Shown piece by piece: positions 23,205-34,829 of a DNA stretch of 64,000 nucleotides. The position numbers were made by a program, and so were the translations under genes. The notes under the pieces were generated by a model that searched no databases, was not told the DNA's origin, and saw nothing but the letters and a program-made list of their open reading frames with translations. The stretch's first letter is position 1; the number at the start of each line of letters is the position of its first letter. Origin of the DNA: Saturnia japonica (taxonomy: Eukaryota > Arthropoda > Insecta > Lepidoptera > Saturniidae); the NCBI GenBank assembly GCA_033032175.1, contig CM065306.1:23419001-23483000 (forward strand), read 5' to 3'.

Positions 23205-23535
23205 GGGTGTTCTTCTTCTTCTTGTTTTGGCGCCTCAAAAAACACTTGCCAGTGTCAATATTTTTAAGTCTTCGTAAAATTTCCAATATAAAAAGTGGGG
23301 TCTTCAGACAAGATTGTGACTCTCTTGTAAGAATTATCTATGGAGTTTTGGTGACATCTCAAAATGCATGTTTTCCAATTTATATTTATAATCCACTTCA
23401 CTTATGAACAACAACCAAACTATATCACGCAAAATGTCACAAGTATTACATAATATTATAAGGTCAATGAGTTAATAATAAAAACCACAACATATCACTT
23501 CAAGATCCAGCGATAAACTCCTGAATTCTTGTCGT
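23205..23535 (-). mobile_element. SINE-like element with GAA tail (family N), copy 1
   Basis: Left end is the TTC-repeat (tail, reverse) at 23211-23222; right end is the conserved head (plus-strand 'accacaacatatcacttcaagatcc'). Interior blocks 'ataatccacttcacttatg' and 'aaccaaactatatcacgcaaaatgtcac' match 43070-43396 closely. No clear target duplication here. See the family N finding. Confidence 0.65.
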
Positions 23536-25333
23536 TTTTGAACTTGATAGATGTACCAGGTTTTAAGTTCCCTTGTCCGCCCCTGCACGACCTTTTTTTA
23601 GCTATTCGGTGTACGAAATTAGCAAACGCTAGAGGCCTTATTCCGTCTTCGATTTTTTAACTCCTTGGTTAACAAAACACCTGGGGTCTTGATCGATATT
23701 GAAATTTGATATTATTGCGCATCAGCATAATGATTAACCTGGTAACATAGCTACATGGTAAGAGACCCTGAAATCTGGTACTTATAACAGAAACCAGGTA
23801 CGTCTGCCATCCTTCGAACTGTACTTCGTTCCTATTTAATGACAATGTGTGTTTTAACACAATTCTGCCAATGTCACGTGAAAAGAATATTGTTTAATCT
23901 TCAAAGGTCAAACAACTCTCTAACAAAATGGTGGATCTCTTTTTAGTACAGCAGGTCAAGTATAAGTTGGCACGTGGCAAGAAAACGAACCAATTTAACA
24001 TTTCTCTGTGCATTGTTGTTTTATATTGTCAGTGTTGGTAATATTTCCTTTTATCTTGAAATAACCCATCAGAAGATGTCAAAAGTTGAAAGACATAAAT
24101 TTATTCGTGCTGTTATAGGTTTTTGTGTGCAAGAAAAGTTCTCAAAATGTTTTATTAAAATTACATGTGGCAACACAAAAGCGTACGAGGCGCCGCCATT
24201 GGAACGCCATCTTATAATTGACACACAATATTTTCCAGTGAGTTTTTGTTGGCAACTCAAATACATTTACATCACCAAGTTTCATAAGTTTAAGAATTAA
24301 AACAAAAACTACCACATGACAGTTGATTAAGAACAGGTGAATATACTTTTATCTGAGGCTAGTCATACCCAAGAAAGTGTTGCTAACATTCATCTGAAAT
24401 GAACACAAAAACGTGAGAGCTCCCTATGGAGGTAAGATAGAAAGAAAGATTTATTTATAACAAAGGCATTTGAGACTATAAACAATTTAAAATATTTTAC
24501 AACTACTTACAGTAACAAAAATCAAATCCCAGTTGTTAAAAAATGGTTCAGCTCAGCATAGTGCTGGTTTTAAATAACCAGCGATGGTCTTCCGTTGGGG
24601 CCGCTTGGTGACGTCACATGAAAGGTATCTTTTACAAGGGATAAGTTGAAAAAGTGTCCAGATGTAAGCAGCAAGTTATAAGTCAAAAACATACAAAATT
24701 GGCACTAGGGTAGCAAGAGGGAAGGACACTTTTTCGTGATTTTATAGTTTTCTCTGTTGTAAAACAAACAAATAATTGAACAACAAAATGGATAAAGTTT
24801 GTAGAGTGAAAATTCCTCCAAGTGGGCAAAAACGAGTAACTTTTGGCGCTATTATAATGGCGCCACCTTAGTTTGACGCTTTTGAAACATTTATATACAT
24901 GGAGATGGTACCCTTCATAGAACTATCACTTAATATCACGCAATATTCTACCACTTTCAATATTTCTATCTCATGTTTGTTTATATGTTTCTAAAACCTT
25001 ATTATCACAGCGTATTAAGAAGGTAACGCAAAAGTCCGGGCCTCATGAATAACTAAGTATCTCGGAGCGAACATAAAGCAAGTCTTGTTAGAGATAAGGG
25101 CCGGCATTAATTTGAATTCATCTCATTAAGGTGCGGCTAACTTCATACTGAATAAATTATATACAATGGAGACGCTCTTTCGAAGGCCAGTGTTGGCTTG
25201 GATTCTTCGTAACTTTTTTTTTGGACACTCGAGAAAGGGATAATACATAATTTTTAAATAACTCACGGACGACACATAAATTAGGTGGAGTTTTGACTAT
25301 ATTTTATTCTGTCATGTAGTGATTTTTGTTTTT
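23536..25333. other. no gene recognised
   Basis: A 108-codon plus-strand open frame (23974-24300) has no domain I recognise. 24290-24340 resembles the head of family N (aaaactaccacatgacagtt). 24440-24560 resembles dispersed repeat sequence (atttatttataacaaaggcattt). 24840-24880 has a small inverted GGCGC pair. None of this supports a host gene. Confidence 0.4.
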
Positions 25334-25630
25334 TAACTGTGCCACACAGTTTCATCTGTGTTAAATTTATTGGACCAACTCTCCACCTTGCAGCCGCAAT
25401 GCACCTACAGAGCTACAGAGCTTAATATTGTTCTCAATTCCCGCATTTGCCTAAAGCTTGGCAAATTGCTTCGTGTTCATGGCTATTGTTCCGCTTTTTG
25501 CCAACGTATGTTCTTTGGCACGCTCTGTAGCCAAAACTGCTAGATGCATTTTAGCATGCGAGGAGTCGTTCGATTTGTCTTAATTGTAGAAGTGACATGG
25601 GCTATATAACATTTAAGTTGGACGTATGGG
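25334..25630 (+). repeat. dispersed repeat (family E type) with an inverted partner at 26038-26150
   Basis: Opens 'aactgtgccacacagtttcatctgtg'. The section 25509-25620 (ttctttggcacgctctgtag ... ggagtcgttcgatttgtcttaat ... gacatgggctatataac) is found again as the reverse complement at 26038-26150. Wording is typical of the inside of lepidopteran Helitrons. No gene. Confidence 0.55.
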
Positions 25631-25654
25631 AATCAAATAAAAAGCAAGATTTTA

Positions 25655-25960
25655 TGTAACTTACCTCGTTGGTATGGGACAAAATAATCTTGCAGCTGAA
25701 TTTGAAAACAGTTAAACGCAAACGATTGAGCTGAAAATTTGCATTTACGTTTAGTTTGGGATGACAATGCATGGTTAGCTAAGTGACTTCAGTCTGAATC
25801 CAATATGTAGGACTCCCAAAGATCCTTCGGATCCAAAGATCTGGACTAGTTGTTTTATGCACCCCCGTGCTATGGGTACCAAATGAAAGGGTTTGCTCAG
25901 AAGAATACGAAAAAAAAGTATTAAAAAAAGAACTATTTAATAAAAAGCTAAATTATTAAT
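25655..25960 (+). repeat. dispersed repeat (family R), copy 1
   Basis: Shares with 27740-28010 and 32935-33240 the blocks 'cgattgagctgaaaatttgcat', 'gtttagtttggatgacaat', 'gttagctaagtgac', 'tccaatatg(g)', 'agttgtttt(t)atgcac', 'atgggtaccaaatgaaag'. Three copies in the same orientation. No terminal repeats or target duplications found; class unknown. Confidence 0.65.
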
Positions 25961-26037
25961 TATAAAGGAAACAAAAACATTTGACTAATTTTTTCTTTTA
26001 TTTTTACATTTTATTTGATTACCAGACGTCATACATA

Positions 26038-26150
26038 AATATTATATAGCCTATGTCACTCCCATAATTAAGACGAATCTAACGACACCTCGTTTGATGA
26101 TAAAATCCATCAAGCCGTTTAGACTACAGGGCGTGCCAAAGAAATAGTAC
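26038..26150 (-). repeat. inverted copy of the repeat section at 25509-25620
   Basis: On the minus strand reads ttctttggcacgccctgtag ... cgaggtgtcgttagattcg ... ggagtgacataggctatata, matching 25509-25620. The two copies form an inverted pair about 400 bp apart. Confidence 0.65.
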
Positions 26151-26185
26151 ATACATACATAGGTACATACATACGGTCGAAAATG

Positions 26186-26338
26186 TTTTTTTCTCCTCCG
26201 GGATGAAAAGTACCCGATTCTCTCCCGGTGAGATGGCAAATGTGCGCATGCGCGTACTTTACTTTATCTCCCAGTAACCTAGCAACTGCGTGTTTATATA
26301 TAAAATATATAAACTTTTCATCCCGGAGGAGAAAAAAA
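26186..26338. repeat. perfect 26-bp inverted repeat, 101-bp loop
   Basis: Left arm 26186-26211 and right arm 26313-26338 are exact reverse complements: seven T, then CTCCTCCGGGATGAAAAGT. Transcribed, it would form a perfect 26-bp stem. The loop includes gtgcgcatgcgcgta (itself palindromic) and a TA-rich stretch. The CGGGATGAAAAGTACCC wording resembles a motif inside lepidopteran Helitrons. Could be a fold-back of two Helitron pieces. Confidence 0.9.
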
Positions 26339-26821
26339 TCGTAAACGCACCTAGGGAGAAAAGCAGGACATCCCCAACCGCGATTGTCACCCTCGCCTAC
26401 GGCTCGGGTGTTTTTATTAATATGTTTTACCTTGAAATTGCATAGCCTAGAAACTTACTAAAAATATTTTTTCTAATCTAAATGGAAGTTCAAGAGATTT
26501 GCACGTTCAAACAAAAAACCTAACTTTCTTTCCTTTCTTACACGTTGACGTCCATTATGATCGTTCTGTTATTAATAATAGACATGCAAGGGTAACCTTT
26601 ACATAGCAAATGTATTTAAAAAATCTTTTCATGCCGGTTCTTCCCGATGACTGAGATGTTTTTCGAACCGGTACCAGTGTTTTGGTACATTCATAAATAC
26701 CTTTAGTATTAGTAGGTATTACTCCCTATAGCGTTAATTAACCATATAATGATAGGTATTAGGTGTCATTTTGCGTATAATACCTTGGCTATTGTAGACA
26801 CGTGAAGGGGATTAGAAGTAA
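26339..26821. other. no gene recognised; Helitron-like wording
   Basis: Contains 'cctagaaacttactaaaa...gagatttgcacgttcaaacaaaaa' which resembles the 5' part of lepidopteran Helitrons (compare 39940-40014), but ends cannot be set. Confidence 0.4.
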
Positions 26822-27178
26822 CTAGCGGTCGTCCAATGGTCGAAATTCGACCAGCGACTTTTTAATCGTAGACTATTTTCTGTTTTACATTTGCAGTATG
26901 AACCTAAACAATTAATATTACATCACTTGCTGTCACTTTTCATTGATTGACAATGTCAATATTTTGGGAGTCTAAGTTCAATGGCTCTGGTCGGTTTAGG
27001 ATTCGCAGGATTAATTTATTTAATTTAATATTATATTAGTAACAGATATTATAGCTACATTTTAGTTTTCTGCACTCGTTCTCCATATAAACTTTAACCA
27101 TGCTAAATCTCACAGTCTTCCGTGCACGTAATACGTTTAAAAAGGGGTAGAAAGTTTTTTCTTCTCGTATAAATATGA
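26822..27178 (-). mobile_element. non-autonomous Helitron-like element (family A), copy 3
   Basis: CTAG at 26822-26825 (3' end) preceded by A (T on the minus strand), palindromic hairpin GGTCGAAATTCGACC next to it, 5' end TCATATTTATACG at 27178. Its 357 bp equal the length of copies 44703-45059 and 47272-47628. Confidence 0.8.
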
Positions 27179-27194
27179 TGATGATGATAACAGT

Positions 27195-27375
27195 GAATCT
27201 TCTTAAAAAGAGACGCGGATAGCCCTAACTGTGTTTTAGATGTACATTGTGCAGCTATCTTTCTACGTTATATCTTTCTTCTCTCTCTTGTAACGTAATG
27301 TGCCTAAGCGTGACGCGTCCTAGAAATTTCGCTCTTAATTTTCGTCCAATTATCAAAATTTCACTTCAAAAAGAA
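27195..27375 (+). repeat. dispersed repeat (family Q), copy 1
   Basis: Matches 48640-48895: 'gaatcttcttaaaaagag' versus 'gagacttcttagaaaggg', then 'tatctttcttctctctcttgtaacgtaatgt' and 'cgtgacgcgtcctagaaat', 'tctcgtccaatta'. A short third piece is at 36815-36905. No gene; origin unknown. Confidence 0.6.
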
Positions 27376-27739
27376 GAAAAGACAAATTGGATTTTATGTT
27401 AATAATCTTATTTTAGCGATATAAAACTAGTTTTAAATCGTAGTATAATTTTTACTCTGTTCAAGGTATTATCATCACCGCGTAAACGTAATTAAAGTCT
27501 GTGTCACGTAGGAGCACGTCTAATTCTTATAAATTAACAGAGTGGTAGGGCTATCGTGCCTGACTGGAGTGATAAGATGATTAACAAGGTGAATCGTAAA
27601 ATATATCAATTAAAACTTGTATCATATTAAAATGGTAAATATCTTTTAGATTAGATCTTCGCTTCACCATGAAGGATCGTATTAATAAAAACCTCTTCAA
27701 ATTATGATTTTGGAATAGTTTTTTTTTCTTGTATTTTTA

Positions 27740-28010
27740 TAGGCTTTTGGGGCAAATTTTGCAACTGAATTTTAAAACAGTTATCCCCAACCGATTGAGC
27801 TCAAATTTTGCATACATATTTAGTTTGGATGACATTTCGTGGTTATTTAAGTGACGTCATTCTATACCAATATGGTGGACTCCAAAAAATGACAGACCAG
27901 TTGTTTTTTATGGACCTCCATGATATGGGTATCAAATGAAAGGTTGTTTGATATTTCAATAAATTTATAAGCTTGTAGCGCAAATAAAAAAGGGAGTAAG
28001 GATACCGTAT
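27740..28010 (+). repeat. dispersed repeat (family R), copy 2
   Basis: Same blocks as copy 1 plus 'gcttgtagcgcaaataaaaaaggg' near 27970, shared with copy 3 at about 33212. Confidence 0.65.
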
Positions 28011-28263
28011 AAAAGGTTAAAATAGATAAATTTCTTACGCTATACAACCTGTTTAAATTATTAAAATACTGAATAAAAATAAAAAGTTCTTTTCATAATA
28101 AAAAAATTAACGCGATAACGTGACCGAATTGTAACTGATGGTAATCACAGTACAATCCAAAGACAATGGTGACCATCGTAAATAGAAAATGGATATGCAT
28201 CGGCTGATTTCGAAACGCGATGCGCACAAGCGAATAACAACGATGGGTTTTTCACCATACGCT

Positions 28264-28580
28264 TCTTTTTCGAACTGACTATAATGTGAGCCTTAAGGGC
28301 CCTGGAACCTTTAAAGGCTTTGGCAGCTTTACTGAGCTTGGGAGCGAGCGCGAAAAGCACTTAGCCGCGAAAGCGAGGCAACAAGTTCAAGGGTGCCAAA
28401 GTGGTCGAACCTCTGCCGTACATGCTAATAAGTCCCGACCTGACTAATTTCCTATACGTTAAATTCGATCTAACTAACTATACATACATACGTGTCTCTG
28501 CCGTCTGGGGGAAGGAAGAAAGATGCGTGTATGCATTTAGTTATCTGGCAATTTTGTCTAAGTCTAACTGGTCGCGACTC
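28264..28580 (-). mobile_element. old Jockey-clade LINE 3' region
   Basis: Plus strand reads, in order, 'gaactgactataatgtgagccttaagggccc', 'tttggcagctttactgagcttgggagcgagcg', 'cacttagccgcgaaagcg', 'gggtgccaaagtggtcgaacc'. This is the reverse of the Jockey 3' end, closest to 11505-12012 (both share gccgtacatg and agtcccgacctgacta). Highly truncated. Confidence 0.75.
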
Positions 28581-29989
28581 AACCTGCACTGTACAGCCCT
28601 GCCACTCCGCTATCGGAATTTCCTCGTTGGTTACTCAGCAGGGTGTGTCATGTGCAGACGAGGTGACTCAAGTCTTAGACGTTATTTGAGTAATGTAAAT
28701 GACTAAACCGATTTCGATAATATCACGCATCAGCGTAACCATCAGATTATATCTTAAATGCCATCTACCTCTCGTTCTTCGTACTACATTATTAGCTGTA
28801 AATGTTTGATATTTTTTATTTAATCAGATAGCGTATTCATTCTGGACCTTTGAATATTTAAAATCTGTTCATTCTGAGGAGTATTTTGAGACTTTTGAGT
28901 CTCGTCCGGTTGTAAAACCAATTACCTGACTTAGCAAAAACATTTAGTTACGAAATTGACGATTATTATGTACGGTAGCAGTTTTATGATTTTTATTAAT
29001 TTAATTGTGTTTTAATACCCTTTTTATTTGTCAATATTTTTTTCAGTATATTGACCTGATAAATTTTCCGTTTACGTAAGGATACTGTTATAAATAAAAT
29101 AAATAATTATTTATGGTCCCAACATACAAAGATAATAATAGATTACAGTACAGAATATTAATTACAATTATTTTCTATAATTCATTCATATATAACAGAT
29201 AGGATTTTTTAATAACTGTCAAATTAATTAACATTTAATAACTTTTAACATCTCAAAGAAAATAAAAAAACTGTAAAATATATAATAAAAACTGTTTTGA
29301 CTATGAACTAATAACATAGGTACCATAGATTAAATGATTGACCTCCGCTTCGCTACAACCCAGCGAAAACAAAACATTAATCAATTTTTTTCCAAAATAC
29401 AAAAATTAATATATTATTGTTTATAATCGCCAAACTGCAAAACAGTTTGTTGGCGAAAAACAAATGCACTCAATAAAGCTATCCACATATATTATATATT
29501 ACACCTTTCATAATATTTATAACTTACTTATTAACTATATACTAACTTTAAATAACAATATTCAATAATTACATACTTATTATATTTACTATACTAAATA
29601 TATATACTTATTGTAAATATTAAAGTAAAAGAAACTATATTACAAGGTACATTAAAAATGTAGATATATTCCATTTTATGTGTAGAAATAAGACAGTTTT
29701 ATTTAGTCGTATAATAAATCTCAAAACGTCAACCCGGTGTATCAAGTAATACGTCTGCCCCGGTCGTGAGGAGAAGTGGGGAATTATTTACCGCTTCCTG
29801 GGTGTTGCCGTAATACAGGTCACGCATTAATGCGGTATATTTAAGCGAGTTGAGGTAAAAGTAACCGTGAAACTACAGTAGGGAAGTTTTTTATGCGAAT
29901 AGGGTCAACGATAGTAACGCACATTTCGAGAGAAAAAATCCTAAAAAAACTAATTTTCTTTGTTAGTTTTTGCTAATGTTATATAATAA
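28581..29989. other. AT-rich, no gene recognised
   Basis: Very AT-rich from 28950 on (29090-29700). A 101-codon frame at 28401-28706 lies partly in the LINE scrap and is chance. 29740-29860 is a mildly GC-rich patch without features. Confidence 0.5.
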
Positions 29990-30517
29990 TTAGCTGTGCC
30001 CGTGGTTTCGCTTATGTGAACTACAGAATGCCCGCACGAATTTCCACCACCGCTCTCGGCTATTTTAAAGACAAAAACAAAAACGGTTACTTATTGTGGG
30101 TGTTCCTTAGAAGATAGACATATACTCTTTCAGAGTTTTTTGTAGGTCTTTATAATGTCTACGATTGTTTAATACATTAATGTGCTATATCTCTTTTGGT
30201 TTACTCAGCGTAAGCCATTTAAGCGCCCGAAATGATTCACCATGACCAGTTTTTTTTTATTCTCGCGATATCCTAATTCTTTTTCTAAAATAAAAGTAGC
30301 CTAAATTACTCCCTATAAATTCAGCTATCTATAAGTCCCGTCAAAATCGGTCTAACCATTTCGGAGATTACCCGGAACAAACAGACAGACAGACAGACAA
30401 AAATTTTAAAAAATGGGTGTTTTGTTAAAGGTATCGTACATATTTTCATATGCATTTATTAAAAAGCTGTTATTTTGCCATTACAAGCAGACACTTCAAT
30501 TTTATTAATTGTATAGA
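29990..30517 (-). mobile_element. non-autonomous Helitron-like element (family B), copy 2
   Basis: 3' end reads GGGCACAGCTAA before T (CTRR type), 5' end TCTATACAATTAATAAAATT with A before it. The interior has 'gcgtaagccatttaagcgcccga', 'ccatttcggagattacccggaac' and the repeated cagacagacagac. Confidence 0.8.
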
Positions 30518-30529
30518 TTATGTTAGTTT

Positions 30530-30838
30530 GTGGTTCGGGTTCGTGTGTGGAGGGAAAATGACATGTACAAACCCTTTTTGAAGTTGAAGTGGCAGTGGGC
30601 GGGGCACATAGTTCGGAGAACTGACGGCCGTTGGGGCAGAAAGGTTCTCGAGTGGAGACCACGCACCGGAAAGCGCAGCGTAGGACGGCCCCCCACTAGA
30701 TGGAAAGACGACCTAATAAAGGGCCGCTGGGAGCCGTTGGGTGCAGGCTGCACAAGATCGGTCGCTCTGGAGATCTATGGGGGAGGCCTATGTTCAGCAG
30801 TGGACGTCCTGCGGCTGAAATGATGATGATGATGATGA
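30530..30838 (+). pseudogene. RTE-type LINE C-terminus with ATG-repeat tail
   Basis: The frame at 30575-30720 reads KWQWAGHIVRRTDGRWG, RKVLEWRPRTGKRSVGRPPTRW and D(L/D)-x-KG, the conserved end of lepidopteran RTE retrotransposon proteins. After 30725 the frame is shifted; the expected end (SLGEAYVQQWTS-like) is recognisable in another frame. The 3' tail is a TGATGATGATGATGATGA microsatellite, the usual RTE tail. It lies directly after Helitron copy B2. Dead fragment. Confidence 0.85.
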
Positions 30839-31458
30839 AACCCTTTTTTATACACACCTTTTAATAACGAACAATAAACATTATTTAGGTCTAAAAAACA
30901 TTACCGAGTCCACTAGAGTTTCGAAATACGACTATAATTACCCCTATTCTAAATGTTTAAAACTATAACTTTTAATACACATCCCACTAATGATGATCGC
31001 CCCAAGGGCATCTATGAATAGGACCTGGAGCCTGTTCTTAGTAAGGCAGCTCCAAATAAGAGGAGTGAGAGTGAGCTTAATGCCGGTATAGTGGATGAAG
31101 TTATCCCGTAAAGTGACCAGGGAAGCCCTTATCCCCAAAGATGATGGGCGTTTCCGTAAACTACAATAAAATTTACGTCCTCAAATAATCCCAAAGATAT
31201 GTAATTTACAATGTAAGTTCTTTGCGACACTTACCACTTACACTTACCCCGTGTCGCCCGCAATTACAATTAAATTTCGCAATTTCTGATATAAGAACAC
31301 GACTAAATTATGATAACATTCAGTTTATTTTTTCTCGCAAACAATAGGTAGGCACCATTAATGTTTTCCTATTCATACGCGAATCGTGCAGACTAACGCC
31401 CTCTCTTGGTGCCATTTAATAAACGTTCATGACATGTTGTTGTTGCTAATATTTACTA
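30839..31458. other. no gene recognised
   Basis: A 64-codon minus-strand frame (30944-31138) has no domain I recognise. No repeat seen. Confidence 0.45.
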
Positions 31459-31770
31459 CTAGCTGGTACCCGCGACTTCGTCTGCGTATTATTGGATACA
31501 CGAACTGATTTTGGAACAAGACAGACCAAAAAAAAAAATCGCCGTTTTGCGTGATTGAGTAACAAACATAGGAATTTTCCATTTATTATGTTTGTAGGAT
31601 AACACTGGTTAAACTATGACTTTTACCGGGATAAAAAGTACCCTATGTGTTATTCCAGGTTATAGACTATCTGTGTGCCAAATTTCATTGAGATGTGTTC
31701 AGCCGTTTTAACGTGATTGAGTAACAAACATCCAAACATACGCACTTTCACATTTATTATTTTAGTAGGA
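31459..31770 (-). mobile_element. non-autonomous Helitron-like element (family C)
   Basis: Minus strand begins TCCTACTAAAATAATAAATG after an A and ends ...GGTACCAGCTAG before a T, giving Helitron-type ends over 312 bp. Interior 'tgccaaatttcattgagatgtgttcagccgttt' and 'gggataaaaagtaccctatgtg' are typical of lepidopteran Helitrons. No gene. Confidence 0.75.
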
Positions 31771-32934
31771 TTATTTAAATACCTTGCATGCTAACGCAAA
31801 TTACATGTAGCAAAATAAATATTATTGAAGTAAAGCTTCTTAATGCCTGATTTGAGAGTAACTCAAATCTTTTTTCGGACGTGATAAATAACGTTCAGTA
31901 AAAACGATTGATAAATATGTTTTTATTGATCCTCATATATTTAAATACTAATAATAATAATTGTTGTATTATTATTATTAGTATTTTATTAGCAATATCA
32001 TTTTTAAATTAATAAATATATACATTTATATGCTTGTAACCCTTACGTCCGTTTATAATAAAACTTTTTGACCAAACAGATATCATCATTATACGAAAAT
32101 CTAAATAAGGCATTTTAGAACTTAATGTTATTTATTTTAAATATAATATACAAGCATACTTACGACTAACATTACAAATAAGTTTATCTGCTACTAGATC
32201 AAAAAAGTTTTACTTGAAACGTGCGTAAACGTTACAAGTACGCACACTTTTTACTTTCTGACGGTAATTATATTTTGTAAATATTTACTGATAAAATGTG
32301 TGTCCTTTTGTAAACTTACGTAAAATATTATACGTCTCAGCTGCAACAAAACAAAAAAAATCAAACTTTATTAACTATTTAATGTACGTATTCGAGTGAT
32401 ATAAAGAATGTTATATGGAAAGCTTATTAATATTCGTTCTATTCATTTTAATTTCTATGACATTTCGAGTTCTAACATCGCGAACGCTAATGAGTTCTCA
32501 TAATAATTGATTCCGTAATATAATTGATTCTGGTAGTATATCGAAAATGGCGTCTATACTGATAGAGACTTAATGAGGAATCAGATACAGCTAACAGTTA
32601 ATTGGCGTTGTAATTTAATTAATGTATATGAAAGTGAGCCAGTAATTGTCTAGGATCTTAAATAATCTTGAAAATTATAACTCTATTTAATACTGGTTAA
32701 AGTTCTTTATGTTAAAATTGAAACTGCACGCTCATCATCTCACTGAAATTCGACATTGTAATCAAATTTAATAATTTATTCAACGTTATCGAATTGAGTA
32801 AACGTTGTTTTTTTTTTTGAAGTCGGTTAACAATGAAGGTCAGTGAAATAAGCTTACATAACTATCATTTATGGTTCACTTCATCAGGTTGTTGTCACGA
32901 GGGATATTTTTGATTACGACAAAAAAGTGCTGCT
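31771..32934. other. AT-rich; contains a 19-bp perfect hairpin
   Basis: No gene. At 31943-31961 and 31968-31986 lies a perfect 19-bp inverted repeat (AAATACTAATAATAATAAT and its complement) around a 6-base loop. The rest is AT-rich without features. Confidence 0.5.
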
Positions 32935-33240
32935 TACATACGAACATAAGTCCACACAAATTTTGAAACAGATATCTCCACCGATTAAGCTGAAATTTTG
33001 CATACACGTTTAATTTGGATAACAATGTATGGTTAGCTAAGTGACGTTATTCTAAATCCAATATGGCGGACTACCAAAGATGGTGAACCAGTTATTTTTA
33101 TACACCTCCATGACACGGGTATTAAATGAACGGGTTAACTGAGAAAAATAGGAAAATAATAATAATAAAAACGTTTTTTTAAAACGCTTTTATTTAATAA
33201 TTTTAAAATCTTGTAGCGCAAATAAAAAAGGATAAAGGGA
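32935..33240 (+). repeat. dispersed repeat (family R), copy 3
   Basis: Shares 'ccgattaagctgaaattttgcatacac', 'ggttagctaagtgacgttattctaaatccaatatgg' and 'cttgtagcgcaaataaaaaagg' with copies 1 and 2. An additional inverted echo 'acaagattttaaaatcattg' follows near 33270. Confidence 0.65.
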
Positions 33241-33344
33241 ATTTAAAGTAAATAAATTTCTTGCGCGTTTACAAGATTTTAAAATCATTGAAATATGAAG
33301 GTAAAGCTTATTTATAAAAAGAATTTTCTTTTTTTATCGATGTA

Positions 33345-33660
33345 GGTTAAGCATTGTGGCCGCAATCTCATCTAATCTTAAGTGACGATTTTGTGCAAGA
33401 TGGTAGCACGCTAACCGTAGTGAAAGACTGGCTCTCAAGTGCAGATGCAGGAAAACACTTATTGTTCCTTGGCGACAGATTTTCAACTTGAGGGTGGTAG
33501 CTAGCCAGGCAGGCGGGCATTAGAAAAAGCCCTACCACCATGCTATGGTTTCATCGCGATGTTTTCCTTCACCGAAATCTCAAGATCATTGCAGAGAATC
33601 GAACTCACGTTGATCGACGCAGAGTCCGTACACGCTACCAACTGCGCCATCATTCTAGTC
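33345..33660 (-). mobile_element. tRNA-derived SINE (family S2), best copy
   Basis: On the minus strand the head shows box A (TGGCGCAGTTGGTAGCG, near 33632-33648) and box B (GAGTTCGATTCTC, near 33600-33612), an almost textbook polymerase III promoter from a tRNA. The body follows with 'gagatttcggtgaaggaaaac', 'cgatgaaaccatagcatgg', 'ctgcatctgcacttgagagccag', and the end 'cgtcacttaagattagatgagattgcggccaca'. No coding capacity; needs a LINE's enzyme. The partner LINE is not identified. Confidence 0.88.
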
Positions 33661-33681
33661 CAAATGTATATATTCATTAAT

Positions 33682-33755
33682 TAAGTAAAGAGAATCGAAG
33701 TTGTTACTTACTTTATATTAAGTAAAGAGAATCGAAGTTGTTACTTACTTTATAT
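33682..33755 (+). repeat. 37-bp tandem duplication
   Basis: Two identical 37-bp units (33682-33718, 33719-33755). Each begins taagtaaagagaatcgaagt and ends ttacttactttatat, so each unit also carries AAGTAA and TTACTT as a small inverted pair. Confidence 0.95.
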
Positions 33756-34143
33756 TTGACCTCCGTAAGTTACAAATACATTCAGTTACTATGCAATTAT
33801 AGAGGGACATTAATTTATTACATTACAATATATATAAATTCCAATGGAGCGTTCTAGATTGGCCTTCTTTTCTATTCTTTCAATATGCGCTTTACAAAAC
33901 GGTACGATGAAAACAATGTTAATAAAAACCCATAAAAATGTTCGCCTCATTCTACTTACTACCCCTTAAATGAGAGAAATACCCATTAATTTAATTCCCG
34001 CATTTTGGGTAACGATAAAATCTGTCATTCCAATCGGGCCGCATCAGATATCTGTTTTATCGTCCGAGATTTACGTAATTATTGTAATAGTTCATTTGCA
34101 TATCATATAGTTTCTGTAAAAACTTTTTAATTTTTATTTTTAA
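33756..34143. other. no gene recognised
   Basis: AT-rich; no frame or repeat that I can support. Confidence 0.5.
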
Positions 34144-34631
34144 CTAGCTGTGCCCGTTGCTTCGCTCACGTGGACTACAGAATGCCCGAGCGAATCTTCC
34201 TCCCCCGCTCCCGGGTATTTTAAAGTCAAAAATGCGTATTGTGGGTGTTCCTTAGAATATAGACATGTACTCTTCCAGACTTTTCTGTATTTCTTTTTAA
34301 TGCCTACAGTTATATAGTACAGCAATTTGATATATCTCTTATGGTTTACTCAGCGTAAGCCATTTAAGCGACCGAATTGATCCACCATGACCAGTTTTTT
34401 TTTTAAATTAGCATATTTTACACCTTATAACATCAGCTATATCTACCAGTGAAGTTCCCGTCAAAAGCCGTCCAACTATGTCGGAGATTACCCGGAACAA
34501 AGATGCAGACAAACAAAAATTTTAAAATGGGTTTTTTGTTATAGGAATCGTATATAGTTTCATATGCATTTAGTAAAAAGCTGTTATTTTGACATTACAA
34601 ACAGACACTTCAATTTTGTTAATTACATAGA
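34144..34631 (-). mobile_element. non-autonomous Helitron-like element (family B), copy 3
   Basis: CTAG at 34144-34147 with A before it (T on the minus strand); first bases on the minus strand TCTATGTAATTAACAAAATT. The interior matches family B ('ctcacgtggactacagaatgcccg', 'atatctcttatggtttactcagcgtaagccattt'). Confidence 0.78.
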
Positions 34632-34829
34632 AGAACGAATAGAAAATATTAAGAATTTATCATGGAATTATGAAAGAAATCGAACGGCGAAATTAATTAC
34701 AATATAAAATTGTTAGTATAATGAAATAAGGATCTAATAATTAATAAAATTTCGCAATGACGAAATTTGGGTTAAGTAAAGTTTTAAAGATTTAATATTT
34801 ACGTTTTCTATATATATATTTATTACCTA

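Noticed and set aside
23974..24300. 108-codon frame as a possible small host protein
   Set aside because: Hydrophobic start and some Cys residues, but no domain, no conserved motif, and its end overlaps repeat-like wording.
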